Positions 25,107 to 35,124 of a stretch of 64,000 nucleotides of DNA are shown piece by piece. The notes beneath the pieces were generated by a model. The model did not search any database and was not told the origin of the DNA. It was given only the letters and a program-made list of their open reading frames with translations. The number at the start of each line of letters is the position of its first letter. The stretch's first letter is position 1. This DNA is from Leifsonia sp. 466MF (lineage in GTDB: Bacteria > Actinomycetota > Actinomycetes > Actinomycetales > Microbacteriaceae): contig NZ_LT629696.1 in assembly GCF_900100265.1 (NCBI RefSeq), forward strand, positions 496,001 to 560,000. The letters are read 5' to 3'. Both the position numbers and the translations under genes were made by a program.

Positions 25107-27740
25107 TCAGGCCGCCGACGACACCGTGAACCGGCCGGGACCGACCTGAATCGAGCGGCCGTCGGGGAGGACGATGGTTCCGGTCGTGGCGGGAGGGACC
25201 GCGCCGGAGACGGTGATCCGTCCGTCTTCGATGCGCCAGGACGCCTCGATCGTTCCCTGCGGTGTACGGTACGAGCCCTCGGCCCAGGTGACGCCGCCGC
25301 CGGGAACGGGACGCAGGAGGAACGACTCCCAGGCGACCGAGTCCGGAGCCTGGTCGAGACCCAGGAGGTGGGTGTGGAGGAAGCGCACCACGGCGCCCTT
25401 CGAGTAATGGTTGAGCGAGGCGAAGGCGCGACCGTCCTCATCCACGCCGTCCCAGTCCTCCCAGATCGTCGTCGCGCCGCGGTCCAGCATCCCGAGCCAG
25501 GAGGGGGAGGTACGCTGGAAGAGCACCTCGTAGGCGACATCGGCGTGCCCGGTTTCGACGAGGACCGGGAGCAGGTCCGCGGTCGACAAGAACCCGGTGC
25601 CCAGGTGATTGCCCGCACGTCGGATGAGCTCGACGAGGCGATCCGCCGCCCGCGATCGCAGGTGGTCCGGAATGAGCCCGAAGCTCAGCGCGCGCACGTA
25701 CGCCGCCTGCGTGTCCTTCACCGTGCGACCGTCCGCAGGGAGGAACTCGGTGCGCCACGCGTCGCGCACGTGCTGCGCTTCGTCCGTGTAGCGCGCGGCA
25801 TCGCCCTCGCGGCCGAGGATCGCTGCGATGCGCGCGAGCGTGGTGGTGGAGCGGTACAGGTAGGCGGTGCCGACCTCGCCCTTGTCCTCCATGAACCAGG
25901 CCATCGGGTTGTCTTGCAGCGGGTCGACGAGTGAGCCGTCCGCCGCGCGCTCCTTCGGTTCGCACCACTCGCCCCAGTGGAAGGAACCGTCCCACAGATA
26001 CTGCTCGTGCGGGAGCGGTTCGGGGGAACGCTGCACGCGCGACGGATGGCGGCAGGTGCGCGCGGTGTCCAGAGCCCACTCCACCCAGCGGGTCATCGCA
26101 TCCCAGTTCGCCGCGAGCTCGTCGCGGTCGCCGTAGGTCTCGTAGAGGATCCACGGGACGTGGATGATGGCGTCGCCCCATCCTGCCGACCCGGTCATCT
26201 GAGCGACCTGCAGGTCGGGGTGGTGCTTGACCTGGCGACCGTCGGGCGAGAAGTTTGCGATGCGGCCGTCGTCCAGCTGGTCGTCGCGCACCGACTGCAG
26301 CCATTTCCGGGTGAAGCCGTGCACGTCGAACAGCCGGACGGCGGTGGAGGCGAAGACCTGGTAGTCGCCGGTCCAGCCGATTCGTTCGCGCTGCGGGCAG
26401 TCGGTGGGGATGTCCACGGCGTTCCCGCGGAAGCTCCAGTTCGCGATCTCGTACAGCCGGTTGAGGTCGTCGTCGCTGCACCGGAACGAACCCGCCGGGG
26501 CCAGGTCTGTGTTGACGACCTGCATCGTGATCGCATCAGCCGACAGGGGTAGGTCGCCGCGCTGGATGCGTGCGTACTGAAAGCCGTGGACGGTGTGCCG
26601 CGGCTCGAATGCCGACCCATCGGAGCCGTCGGAAACGACCTCGTCGCGTTGGTCGAGGACCACCAGGCCGTCGCCTTCGCGCTCCGAGTCGAGATGCGAC
26701 ATGTCGAGATCGCCGGACGAGTCGAGGTGCTCGCCGTGCTCGATCGAGGTCCGGGAGCCGCGCGGACCGAGATCGGTCAGGCGCGTCCATCCCGAGGCGT
26801 TCTGTCCGAAGTCGGCGATCCAGGAGCCCGAGTCGAGCCGGGTGAGCCAAACGGGCGGGCGTACTTCGACGCGTCGAACTGGCGGTGCGGGCGACCAGCT
26901 GATCGGGGGCGCCGTAACGGCGCCGACACGCACAGGCCCGAGCTGGGAGGGCTCGACGGTGAGATCGGTCGCCTGGCCGTCCATGAGTCCGGCTCGGACG
27001 ATGGGTGAGGTCCAGCTGGTCCAGGATCCGTCGGTTCGGACGGTCTCGGTCGTCCCGTCCTCGAAGAGCAGGTGCAGCTCGGCGCGGGCAGCGACGTCGT
27101 CCCCGTCGGTCCAGGCGGCGCGTGCGTGGAAGGCGCCCACCTGGCCCTGGTACCAGCCGTCGGTGAGCACGAGTTCCAGGGTGTTCTCGCCGACGTTCAG
27201 CGACGGTGCCACATCCGCGGCCTGGGCGTACACCGTCTTGTCGTACGAGGTGGAGCCGGGCGAGAGCTCGGCCGCGCCGACCCGGCTCCCGTTGACGAAT
27301 GCCTCGTAGACGCCGAGCGCGGTCGAGTAGAGACGCGCGCGGCGAAGGGGGCGATCGACGGCGAAGCTTCGGCGGAGGGAGTGGCCGGGCCGCTTTCCGA
27401 AGACGACATCAGACGGTGTAGGAGGCGAGATCCAGTCGGCGCTCCAGTCGGCGTCGAGCAGGCCGGCCTCGAACACGTGCTCCTCACTCCACGTGCCCCC
27501 CGGGACGCGCACACGCCAGCGGACGCGCTCGCCGCTCTGCAACGGACGCCACGGCCACGAGTTGAGGCGGTGGCCCGCTGCGCTGACCGGTTCGAGGGAG
27601 ACGTCGTCGATGGTGGCGTGGAGCTCGTAGCCGTCGGCGCCGTCCAGCGGCAGCCAGGAGAGCCGGGGGCGATCAGCAGACACCGGGAACTGGTCACCGC
27701 CTGCGTCGATTCGTAGCCCACTGGGTGCCGTCTCGGTCAT
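25107..27740 (-). CDS. Alpha-L-rhamnosidase, GH78
   Basis: 877 residues from the ATG at 27740; ATGs at 27749 and 27758 are close in-frame alternatives, and GGAGG around 27752-27756 best fits 27740. Architecture as in family 78: N-terminal beta domains with FEAGLLDADWSADWI, the alpha/alpha barrel with DCPQRERIGWTGDYQVFA carrying catalytic acids, the WEDWDG glutamate segment, and a C-terminal beta domain. Removes terminal alpha-L-rhamnose from flavonoid rhamnosides, saponins or polysaccharides. No signal peptide. Divergent from uidA and sharing an operator with it, so co-induced with glucuronide use. Confidence 0.92.
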   Translation of the reverse strand: MTETAPSGLRIDAGGDQFPVSADRPRLSWLPLDGADGYELHATIDDVSLEPVSAAGHRLNSWPWRPLQSGERVRWRVRVPGGTWSEEHVFEAGLLDADWSADWISPPTPSDVVFGKRPGHSLRRSFAVDRPLRRARLYSTALGVYEAFVNGSRVGAAELSPGSTSYDKTVYAQAADVAPSLNVGENTLELVLTDGWYQGQVGAFHARAAWTDGDDVAARAELHLLFEDGTTETVRTDGSWTSWTSPIVRAGLMDGQATDLTVEPSQLGPVRVGAVTAPPISWSPAPPVRRVEVRPPVWLTRLDSGSWIADFGQNASGWTRLTDLGPRGSRTSIEHGEHLDSSGDLDMSHLDSEREGDGLVVLDQRDEVVSDGSDGSAFEPRHTVHGFQYARIQRGDLPLSADAITMQVVNTDLAPAGSFRCSDDDLNRLYEIANWSFRGNAVDIPTDCPQRERIGWTGDYQVFASTAVRLFDVHGFTRKWLQSVRDDQLDDGRIANFSPDGRQVKHHPDLQVAQMTGSAGWGDAIIHVPWILYETYGDRDELAANWDAMTRWVEWALDTARTCRHPSRVQRSPEPLPHEQYLWDGSFHWGEWCEPKERAADGSLVDPLQDNPMAWFMEDKGEVGTAYLYRSTTTLARIAAILGREGDAARYTDEAQHVRDAWRTEFLPADGRTVKDTQAAYVRALSFGLIPDHLRSRAADRLVELIRRAGNHLGTGFLSTADLLPVLVETGHADVAYEVLFQRTSPSWLGMLDRGATTIWEDWDGVDEDGRAFASLNHYSKGAVVRFLHTHLLGLDQAPDSVAWESFLLRPVPGGGVTWAEGSYRTPQGTIEASWRIEDGRITVSGAVPPATTGTIVLPDGRSIQVGPGRFTVSSAA

Positions 27741-27787
27741 CGGCGTCATCGCCTCCATATTGCGTGAGTTGCGGAGTTCGCAGTGCC

Positions 27788-27830
27788 ATTATGGCAATCG
27801 CTTGCCGAAATTCCAAAAACCTGCTGTACT
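27788..27830. promoter_or_regulatory. Divergent GH78/uidA promoters sharing one LacI operator
   Basis: Operator GGCAATCGCTTGCC (27793-27806) is near-palindromic. Rightward: -35 TTGCCG (27802-27807), 17-nt spacer, -10 TGTACT (27825-27830) for uidA. Leftward: -35 TTGGAA (complement of 27811-27816), 17-nt spacer containing the operator, -10 CATAAT (complement of 27788-27793) for GH78. One bound repressor would block both promoters. Confidence 0.6.
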
Positions 27831-27866
27831 AGGTCCACTGACCCCGCAGTGCCGCGTAGGAGAACC

Positions 27867-29663
27867 ATGCTCAGCCCCCGAATCACCCCCACCCGAGAGG
27901 TCGTCGCCCTCGACGGCCTCTGGCGTTTCGCGCTCGATACGGCTACTGGCCCCGAACCCTGGAAGGCGCGCCTGGACACGGCGCTGGAGGTGCCGGTTCC
28001 GGCGAGCTACAACGATCTTTTCGTGGATTCATCGATCCGTGACCATGTCGGGGTCGTGTGGTACCAGCGAGACGCCCGGGTGCCTCGTGGCTGGAACGGG
28101 GAGCGGATCGTGCTGCGGTTCGGGTCGGTGACCCACGCGGCTGCCGTCTATGTGGACGACCTCCTGGTCGCCGAGCACGACGGCGGCTACACGCCGTTCG
28201 AGGCAGATCTCACCAACGTGTTGGAGGCAGGTAGGGAGTTCCGGCTCACCGTCGCGGTGGACAACCGCCTCACCAACCTGACGATCCCGCCGGGCTCTGT
28301 CACCGTGGGGCCCGATGGCCGCGAGCGTCAGACCTACTTCCACGACTTCTACAACTACGCCGGTATCGCCCGTTCGGTGAAGCTGTACAGCACCCCCACC
28401 TCATACGTCGACGACATCACCGTCGTGACGGGCATCGACGGTACGGCCGGAACGGTCGACTACAGCGTCCGCACCGGTGGCGACGAGGTCGCGGTCCGCG
28501 TCCGGGTGCTCGACGAGAGCGGTACTGAGGTCGCCGTGAGCGCCGGCTCCGCCGGCACGATCCGCCTCGAGGACGTTCGTTTGTGGAAGCCGGGCTCTGC
28601 CTACCTCTACGACGCTCTGGTCGAGCTGCTCGATGGCGACGAACTCGTCGACAGCTACACGCTGCCGTTCGGGGTGCGGACGGTCGAGGTCCGGGGCACG
28701 GAGTTCCTGATCAACGGAGAGCCGTTCTACTTCACCGGTTTCGGAAAGCACGAGGACACCCCGATCCGCGGCAAGGGCCACGACGACGCCTACCTCGTGC
28801 ACGACTTCCAGCTGCTGGAGTGGACGGGTGCGAACAGCTTCCGGACCAGCCACTATCCGTACGCGGAGGAGGTGCTCGATTTCGCCGACCGCCACGGCAT
28901 CGTGGTGGTCGACGAGACCGCCGCCGTCGGACTCAACCTCGGCGTGCAGGGCGGTCTCACCGGCATCCCGCCGACACCGACCTTCGCCGAGGAGAATTTC
29001 GGCGGCGAGACCAAGAACGTCCACGTGCAGCACCTCCGCGAGCTGATCGCGCGCGACAAGAATCACCCGAGCGTCGTGATGTGGAGCATCGCCAACGAGC
29101 CGGCCTCGAATGAGGACGGCGCACGCGAGTACTTCGAGCCCTTGGTGAGCCTCGCCCGCGAGCTGGACCCCACCCGCCCGCTCACCTACGCCGCCGTGAT
29201 GTTCGCGACGCCGGCGAACGACAAGATCGGCGACCTCTTCGACGTGCTGTCGATCAACCGCTACTACGGCTGGTACGTCTTCACCGGCGACCTGGCAACG
29301 GCCGAGACGGTCCTCGAGCAGGAACTTCGCGGCTGGGTGCAGCGGTTCGGGAAGCCGATCATGATGTCGGAGTACGGCGCCGACACTCAGCCGGGCCTCC
29401 ACTCGGTGTGGGACATGCCCTGGACGGAGGAGTACCAGACCGACCTGCTCGCCGCCTACCACCGCGTCTTCGACCGCATCCCCGAATTCGTGGGCGAGCA
29501 CATCTGGAACTTCGCCGACTTCATGACCGGGCCCGGCATCCATCGGGTGGACGGCAACAAGAAGGGCGTCTTCACCCGCGACCGCAAGCCGAAGGGGGCC
29601 GCCTTCTCGCTACAGAGCAGATGGCGCGGCCTCGACGGTCGCAAACCCGGCAGCACCGACTGA
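27867..29663 (+). CDS. uidA: Beta-glucuronidase, GH2
   Basis: 598 residues from the ATG at 27867 after AGGAG. GH2 layout: N-terminal sugar-binding jelly roll, Ig-like domain, then TIM barrel with acid/base E411 in SIANEP and nucleophile E502 in MSEYGAD. The N-x-K motif that binds the glucuronate carboxylate in true beta-glucuronidases is present as NKK (N564, K566) in [11 protein letters not shown]. Hydrolyses beta-D-glucuronides to glucuronate, feeding UxaC. No signal peptide, so substrates must be imported, perhaps by the MFS transporter two genes on. Likely heads the operon uidA-manD-MFS-gntK-propeller. Confidence 0.93.
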   Translation: MLSPRITPTREVVALDGLWRFALDTATGPEPWKARLDTALEVPVPASYNDLFVDSSIRDHVGVVWYQRDARVPRGWNGERIVLRFGSVTHAAAVYVDDLLVAEHDGGYTPFEADLTNVLEAGREFRLTVAVDNRLTNLTIPPGSVTVGPDGRERQTYFHDFYNYAGIARSVKLYSTPTSYVDDITVVTGIDGTAGTVDYSVRTGGDEVAVRVRVLDESGTEVAVSAGSAGTIRLEDVRLWKPGSAYLYDALVELLDGDELVDSYTLPFGVRTVEVRGTEFLINGEPFYFTGFGKHEDTPIRGKGHDDAYLVHDFQLLEWTGANSFRTSHYPYAEEVLDFADRHGIVVVDETAAVGLNLGVQGGLTGIPPTPTFAEENFGGETKNVHVQHLRELIARDKNHPSVVMWSIANEPASNEDGAREYFEPLVSLARELDPTRPLTYAAVMFATPANDKIGDLFDVLSINRYYGWYVFTGDLATAETVLEQELRGWVQRFGKPIMMSEYGADTQPGLHSVWDMPWTEEYQTDLLAAYHRVFDRIPEFVGEHIWNFADFMTGPGIHRVDGNKKGVFTRDRKPKGAAFSLQSRWRGLDGRKPGSTD

Positions 29664-29694
29664 CCGACTCCCGCACGATTTCAAGGAACCATCA

Positions 29695-30933
29695 ATGCGC
29701 ATCGACAAAGCCGAAGTCATCGTTACCAGTCCGGACCGGAACTTCGTGACGCTGAAGCTCACCACCGATGACGGTCTGACCGGGCTCGGCGACGCCACGC
29801 TCAACGGCCGCGAGCAGGCGGTCGTCGCCTACCTCGCCGAGCACGTCGTCCCGTTGCTGATCGGCCGGGACGCCTCCCGGATCGAGGACACCTGGCAGTT
29901 CCTCTACCGCAGCGCCTACTGGCGGCGGGGTCCGGTGACGATGGCATCCATCGCCGCGGTGGATATGGCGCTGTGGGACATCAAGGGCAAGGCCGCCGGG
30001 ATGCCGGTGTACCAGCTTCTCGGCGGCGCGTCCCGCGAGGGCCTGCTGGCGTATGGTCACGCGTCGGGCCGCGACCTCCCCGAACTGTTCGACAGTGTGC
30101 GCGAGCACCAGGAGAAGGGGTATCGGGCGATCCGCATCCAGTCGGCGGTGCCCGGCCTGAAGTCGATCTACGGCATCGCGTCGAATGCCACCTACGAGGC
30201 CAATCAGGGTGTGCGGTACGACCACGAACCGGCGCAGCGTGGTGGGCTGCCGAACGAGGAGGACTGGGACACCCGCTCGTATCTGCGGCACATGCCCACG
30301 GTGTTCGAGGCGGTCCGCAACGAGTTCGGCCCGGAGGTGCCGTTGCTGCATGACGGGCATCACCGGATGACGCCGATCCAGGCCGCCCAGCTCGGCAAGT
30401 CCCTGGAACCGTATGACCTGTTCTGGCTGGAGGACTGCACCCCGGCCGAGAATCAAGAGGCACTGCGACTGGTGCGCCAGCACACCACGACACCGCTGGC
30501 GATCGGGGAGATCTTCAACACGGTGTGGGATTACCAGCAGATCATCCGCGAGCAACTGATCGACTACGTCCGCAGCGCGGTCACCCACACCGGCGGGATC
30601 ACGCACCTGAAGAAGGTGCTCGACTACGCCTCGCAGTATCAGATCAAGTCGGGCATGCACGGCCCGACCGACATCTCTCCGGTGGGGATGGCCGCGGCCA
30701 TGCACCTGGGCCTGGCGATCCACAACTTCGGCATCCAGGAGTACATGCAGCACGGTGAGAAGACCGACGCTGTGTTCCAGCAGTCCTACAGCTGGCACGA
30801 CGGCTTCCTGCACCCCGGCGAGAAGCCGGGACTCGGGGTCGACCTCGATGTCGACGAGGCCGGGAAGTACCCCTACATCCGCGCCTATCTGCCCTACAAC
30901 CGTCTCGCCGACGGCACCGTCCATGACTGGTAA
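29695..30933 (+). CDS. manD: D-mannonate dehydratase, enolase superfamily
   Basis: 412 residues, ATG after AAGGA. Mandelate-racemase/enolase superfamily with metal ligands in [17 protein letters not shown] and AIGEIFN, and the family-typical [12 protein letters not shown] and [10 protein letters not shown] blocks of ManD. Dehydrates D-mannonate to 2-keto-3-deoxygluconate, following UxaC and UxuB; this replaces the unrelated UxuA. Some ManD homologues are low-activity or gluconate-specific. The surrounding uronate genes support the high-efficiency mannonate role. Confidence 0.92.
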   Translation: MRIDKAEVIVTSPDRNFVTLKLTTDDGLTGLGDATLNGREQAVVAYLAEHVVPLLIGRDASRIEDTWQFLYRSAYWRRGPVTMASIAAVDMALWDIKGKAAGMPVYQLLGGASREGLLAYGHASGRDLPELFDSVREHQEKGYRAIRIQSAVPGLKSIYGIASNATYEANQGVRYDHEPAQRGGLPNEEDWDTRSYLRHMPTVFEAVRNEFGPEVPLLHDGHHRMTPIQAAQLGKSLEPYDLFWLEDCTPAENQEALRLVRQHTTTPLAIGEIFNTVWDYQQIIREQLIDYVRSAVTHTGGITHLKKVLDYASQYQIKSGMHGPTDISPVGMAAAMHLGLAIHNFGIQEYMQHGEKTDAVFQQSYSWHDGFLHPGEKPGLGVDLDVDEAGKYPYIRAYLPYNRLADGTVHDW

Positions 30934-30975
30934 GCGCCGCCCGAACACTGTTCACTTGACGAAGGAGTCAACGCA

Positions 30976-32349
30976 ATGCGCAAGTACAGCAATCTCGACA
31001 CCAAATCCTCCCGCGCCGTACGCGTCGAAGCGACCACCGTCCTGCCGACGACGGCTGGCCCCGCCGCGGGACCGCAGAACCAGGAAGTGAACGGGCCCGA
31101 CCTCGTCGCACCGCCCCTGAAGCGGGTCAGCGCCAGCTTCCTGTTCTGGATCACGGTGGCGAATTTCGGCGCCAGCCTGGCGTTGATGGTGCCCCTGACG
31201 TACTCCCTGGCGGTGCGCGTCACGCAACTGGCCCCCGGTCACGAGGAGGTGCTCGGTTACGTCACGGGCACGGCTCAGCTGATCTATCTCGTCCTCAGCC
31301 CATTGCTGGGCGTGTGGAGCGACCGCTTGCGCTCTCCGTTCGGCAGACGGACCCCGTTCATCGTCGTCGGAGGGCTGGTGGGTCTGGTGGCGGTCGCGTT
31401 CATCGCTGTCGCCCCCAACATCTTCCTCGTCGGGGTCGGCTGGGTGGTCGGCCTGCTGGGCTGGGCGACAGCCGGTCAGGGAATCCAGACGATGCTCGCC
31501 GACCGTGTCCCGGAGGAGCAGCGGGGACGCGCCTCTGCGCTCACCGGGGTGACAACCCAGATCGCGCCGGTGTTCGGCATCGGCATCGCTTACGCGGTGG
31601 TGTCGTCCACCCTGATGATCTTCGTTCTCCCGGCAGTCATCGGCCTGGTGCTGATCCTGGCGTTCGTCTTCATCAAGCGCGAGGGGAGCTCACGGGCTAT
31701 CGTCCGAAACGACGCCATCGGTGTGAAGACGCTGTTCGGCTCCTACGTCTTCAACCCGCGCAAGTACCCGGACTTCGGGTGGAACTGGCTCGGTCGGTTC
31801 ATCTTCTTCATGGGGCTCTACTTCAACACCACGTTCGGCACCTTCTTCTACGCGCAACGCCTTCATATCCCCGTCATCCAGGTCGCCGGTGTGGTCGCGG
31901 CGATCGGGATCATCGGTGTGGTCGCGGCGGCCGGTGGTGCTCTGCTGGGCGGGTTCCTCTCCGACAAGCTGGGCCGCCGCAAGCTCTTCACCCTGATCGG
32001 TTCGCTGCTCTTCGTCGCGGGGGCGTGCGTTGAGGCTTTCGCGCATTCGCTGCTCCCCTTGATCATCGGTTCGGTCATCATGCAGCTGGCGATCGCGGCC
32101 TTCAGCGTCGTCGATCAGGCCATCGTCTTCGCCGTTCTGCCCAGCCGTGCCGAGGCCGGCCGGTACCTTGCGGTCGTCGCCTTCGCACAGAAGATCCCGA
32201 GCGCCATCGCCCCGCTCATCGCGCCCTTGATCATCACCATCGGTGCGGTCGGAGCGGACAAGAACTACACCGCCCTCTACCTGATCGGGGCCGTGTTCGC
32301 TCTGATCGGCGGACTCATCATCTTCACCAAGGTGAAGGCGGTTCGCTGA
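30976..32349 (+). CDS. MFS sugar transporter
   Basis: 457 residues, ATG after GAAGGAG. About 45 polar residues precede twelve predicted membrane helices. Motif A between helices 2 and 3 reads GVWSDRLRSPFGRRTPF, and a related SDKLGRRK motif follows helix 8, as in the sucrose/glycoside-cation symporter-like branch of the MFS. Lying between manD and a gluconokinase-like gene, it probably imports glucuronides, free uronate or a related sugar acid. Direction and substrate are inferred from the operon. Confidence 0.85.
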   Translation: MRKYSNLDTKSSRAVRVEATTVLPTTAGPAAGPQNQEVNGPDLVAPPLKRVSASFLFWITVANFGASLALMVPLTYSLAVRVTQLAPGHEEVLGYVTGTAQLIYLVLSPLLGVWSDRLRSPFGRRTPFIVVGGLVGLVAVAFIAVAPNIFLVGVGWVVGLLGWATAGQGIQTMLADRVPEEQRGRASALTGVTTQIAPVFGIGIAYAVVSSTLMIFVLPAVIGLVLILAFVFIKREGSSRAIVRNDAIGVKTLFGSYVFNPRKYPDFGWNWLGRFIFFMGLYFNTTFGTFFYAQRLHIPVIQVAGVVAAIGIIGVVAAAGGALLGGFLSDKLGRRKLFTLIGSLLFVAGACVEAFAHSLLPLIIGSVIMQLAIAAFSVVDQAIVFAVLPSRAEAGRYLAVVAFAQKIPSAIAPLIAPLIITIGAVGADKNYTALYLIGAVFALIGGLIIFTKVKAVR

Positions 32350-32350
32350 C

Positions 32351-32893
32351 ATGATCACCTCAACGCCACCGCCCTCCATTGTGGTGATGGGGGTGTCCGG
32401 TTCCGGCAAGACCACGGTCGGCCGGGAGCTCGCACGGCTGCTGCACGTGCCTTTTGTGGATGCCGACGATCTGCACCCACAATCTAATCGGGACAAGATG
32501 GCCGGCGGCACGCCGCTGACCGACGACGACCGCCGCCCGTGGCTGCTCACCGTCGGGCAGACCATCCGCGATCAGGTGCAGGCCGGGCGTGGAGTCGTCG
32601 TCGCCTGCTCGGCCTTGCGTCGCCCGTACCGGGATGCCATCGCGGAGGAGGCGGGCGCCGCCGTGCGTTTCGCCCACCTCAGCGGTGGGGTGGACCTGAT
32701 CCGGGAGCGGATGGAGGCGCGCCCCGACCACTTCATGCCGAGCGCACTCCTCGATTCCCAGCTGGAGACGCTGGAGCCCCTCGCCTCCGACGAGAACGGG
32801 AGTGTGTTCGCAATCGACGCGCCTCCCGCCGCCGTCGCCGCCCGGGTCCGGGATTGGGCGACTGCCGCCAGCCGAGAGGAAGCCGCCGTATGA
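32351..32893 (+). CDS. gntK: Gluconokinase, GntK family
   Basis: 180 residues, the standard size. P-loop GVSGSGKT (14-21), then DADDLHPQSNRDKMAGGTPLTDDDRRPWL, the family signature, and the ACSALRRPYRD block. Phosphorylates D-gluconate to 6-phosphogluconate with ATP. It starts 2 nt after the MFS stop and overlaps the next gene by 4 bp. Its presence here rather than a KDG kinase is odd: uronate flux through ManD needs KdgK and an aldolase, which are not in the window. The operon may therefore also handle gluconate or an oxidised sugar. Confidence 0.9.
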   Translation: MITSTPPPSIVVMGVSGSGKTTVGRELARLLHVPFVDADDLHPQSNRDKMAGGTPLTDDDRRPWLLTVGQTIRDQVQAGRGVVVACSALRRPYRDAIAEEAGAAVRFAHLSGGVDLIRERMEARPDHFMPSALLDSQLETLEPLASDENGSVFAIDAPPAAVAARVRDWATAASREEAAV

Positions 32894-34512
32894 CCGGCGC
32901 CACCGGGAACACCGCCCAGGAGGTGCAGGAGGCCGTGGACGATTCGCTCGGCCGAATTCGGATCTCGTCGGTGCCCCTCCCCGCGTATGTCCGGGCGCCG
33001 AGCGCGACCTACACGCCTTCGGGCCGGGTGTTCCTGCTCTTCCGTACAGAGGAAGACCCTGCTGACTGGCTGCGCGCCGCGGTCGTGGACGACGACGGCT
33101 CCGACTTCACCGAGATCTTCGCGGGCCCCGTCGAGCGCAAGCGCACGGCCAACGGCATCCGTCACATGCCATACACGGACAACCGCCGCATCCTGCTGGG
33201 CGACCACGTGCTCGAGGCGACACCCGATCTCGATCGGGCCGAGACCGTCGAGCTCATCCCGGTCGAGTACCCGTGGAACCTCACTGCGGACCCGCTCACC
33301 TCGCACCACTGGTCGGAGATCATCGTCTCGCCCGACGGTGAGAGGATCGCGTGGACCATCCTCCGGACCGACATGACCGCCGTCGTCGCCCTGGGGCGTT
33401 TGCGCCGTGACGAGGACCGTTACACGATCGTCGATCCCGTCCTCATCAGCAGCACGGACGCACTCTCGCCCGATCCTGAGCGCGAGGGGTACTTCACGGC
33501 GCGACCGATGCTCGGCGGGGAGGTCAAACAATTCGTCAACGGCGGCACGGCGATCTCGGCCGTCGGGGACGGCGGCGCCCCGCTCACCGACTCTGTGGTC
33601 CACAACCTCCTGACCGATTCTCTCGAGCCGATCACGCGTGCACCCGGCTACGACGAGACGACCATCTTCTCTCCCGACGAACGGCTCGGCATCGTCATGA
33701 CCTCCCGGGCGTCGGTGCGTACGAACCCGGCCTTCCTCGGGTTGGTGCCGCGACCGCACGCGACGCTGGTGACCATGCCGATGGCGTGGGCGCTGTACCT
33801 GTACGCCGTGGACGGCGTCCGCCGCTTCCGGTCGGGCAATATCGGTCCGGTGCTGATCGACATTGAGCGCTCGAAGACCGATCCCGGCTATGTCGGTGTA
33901 CCGCTGAACAGTGCGGACGACTCGTGGGTCTACGTTTCGCCGATGTCGTGGCACCCGGACGGACGCCATGCGATGTGGATGGAGATGCGACGTGGCAGCG
34001 ACGGCGATCTCGGTCCCGAGCTGCGCATCCGCATCGCACAGCTGAGCGACCACACGCCAGGGGAACCGGTGCCCGCCGTCGCGACGCCGGCGACGACGCC
34101 CTCAGCGATCGGTGGTCGCGGTGTGGAGCATTTGCTCGGCCGTACCGCCGAGTTCGTGCCGTCCGGGCGCATCGCTGGAGCGCACTCGGGCTACCTCGAG
34201 TTCGACCGCTCCTCGGATGGCCGCGGCACCTGGTCCGCGACCTCGCACTATGTGGACTACAGCGACGACGGGCACAATGTCCTCAACGGCGCGGAGCGAT
34301 CGAACGGGTCGATGATGGGCGGCGCGGTCTACGAGGCTGACCTCGAGCTGACCGGGGATGTCGACGGTGAAATGCGCCTGCGGGCCTCGTGGTCGGGTCT
34401 CGACGAGGGGACGCGACTGCTGTTCGGGCAGGACGCCGACGGCCGGCCGCGGAGCCACGGTTTCGCCCGCTACGGCGATACCGTCATGCGGATCGAGGAT
34501 CTGTCCGAGTAG
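32890..34512 (+). CDS. Beta-propeller (PD40/TolB-like) protein of unknown function
   Basis: 540 residues, ATGA overlap with gntK. I do not recognise a characterised family. Repeated blade-like strands are visible: YTPSGRVFLLF (about 50), VSPDGERIAWTI (about 150), FSPDERLGIVM (about 260) and WHPDGRHAMWMEM (about 355), followed by a C-terminal beta-rich region. This fits a PD40/TolB-type propeller without a signal peptide. Several polysaccharide lyases that act on uronates (PL22 oligogalacturonate lyase, PL24/25) are propellers, so a lyase or sugar-binding role in this uronate operon is possible. Alternatively it is a substrate-binding or epimerase-like accessory. The last 29 bp overlap the convergent TetR gene. 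Confidence 0.7.
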   Translation: MTGATGNTAQEVQEAVDDSLGRIRISSVPLPAYVRAPSATYTPSGRVFLLFRTEEDPADWLRAAVVDDDGSDFTEIFAGPVERKRTANGIRHMPYTDNRRILLGDHVLEATPDLDRAETVELIPVEYPWNLTADPLTSHHWSEIIVSPDGERIAWTILRTDMTAVVALGRLRRDEDRYTIVDPVLISSTDALSPDPEREGYFTARPMLGGEVKQFVNGGTAISAVGDGGAPLTDSVVHNLLTDSLEPITRAPGYDETTIFSPDERLGIVMTSRASVRTNPAFLGLVPRPHATLVTMPMAWALYLYAVDGVRRFRSGNIGPVLIDIERSKTDPGYVGVPLNSADDSWVYVSPMSWHPDGRHAMWMEMRRGSDGDLGPELRIRIAQLSDHTPGEPVPAVATPATTPSAIGGRGVEHLLGRTAEFVPSGRIAGAHSGYLEFDRSSDGRGTWSATSHYVDYSDDGHNVLNGAERSNGSMMGGAVYEADLELTGDVDGEMRLRASWSGLDEGTRLLFGQDADGRPRSHGFARYGDTVMRIEDLSE

Positions 34513-35095
34513 CGCTGCTGAGGCCGTGCAGGGCGCGAGTGACCGCGGCCCCGGGTGAGATGTCCGAGTCGTCCTGCACGGCCCACCAGGAGAGGGCGCT
34601 CATGATCGTGCTCAGGACGGCCGCTCCGGCTGCCTGCGGGACGACATCGTCCGCAGGCAGGTCGAGTCGGCGCGCAAAGTAGGCGACTGTCTGCGCCCGC
34701 CATTCCCGGTACGTGTCGGGACGCGTACTCTCCAGCTCGGGCTCGGTGGCGATCAGCCGCATCCTGGCGCGGCCGACGGTGACCTCGTCGGCGTCCTGGT
34801 CGAAGACTGCGGCGACGACGGCGGTGATGGCTTCCAGTGGTGGGAGCGTGTCGTCGGCGTGTTCCAGGCCCGCCCGGAGTGCGTCGAGGGACCCTTCGAT
34901 TCCGCCCCAGACGATGTCGGCCTTGGCGGGGAAGTAGCGGTGGAGCGTCCGGACGCTCACGCCGGTCTCCGCCGCGATCTGCGACATGGTCACCCTCCGG
35001 TAACCGTCCCGCTGGAGGACGGCGATGGCGCGCGCCCGCAGGTCGTCTTCGTCTGCGACGGGAGGCCGACCTCCTCTGCTGCGGTTCCCAACCAT
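34484..35095 (-). CDS. TetR-family regulator
   Basis: 203 residues. N-terminal helix-turn-helix at about 20-65 (VTMSQIAAETGVSVRTLHRYFPAKADIV) and a helical ligand domain with a C-terminal TetR_C fold. Preceded by an 82-bp divergent gap with a strong inverted repeat, then an SDR gene, which it probably represses. Its 3' end overlaps the propeller gene by 29 bp on opposite strands. Confidence 0.87.
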   Translation of the reverse strand: MVGNRSRGGRPPVADEDDLRARAIAVLQRDGYRRVTMSQIAAETGVSVRTLHRYFPAKADIVWGGIEGSLDALRAGLEHADDTLPPLEAITAVVAAVFDQDADEVTVGRARMRLIATEPELESTRPDTYREWRAQTVAYFARRLDLPADDVVPQAAGAAVLSTIMSALSWWAVQDDSDISPGAAVTRALHGLSSATRTDPRSA

Positions 35096-35124
35096 GATCC
35101 GACGCTAGCGGATTGCTCGCAGAT

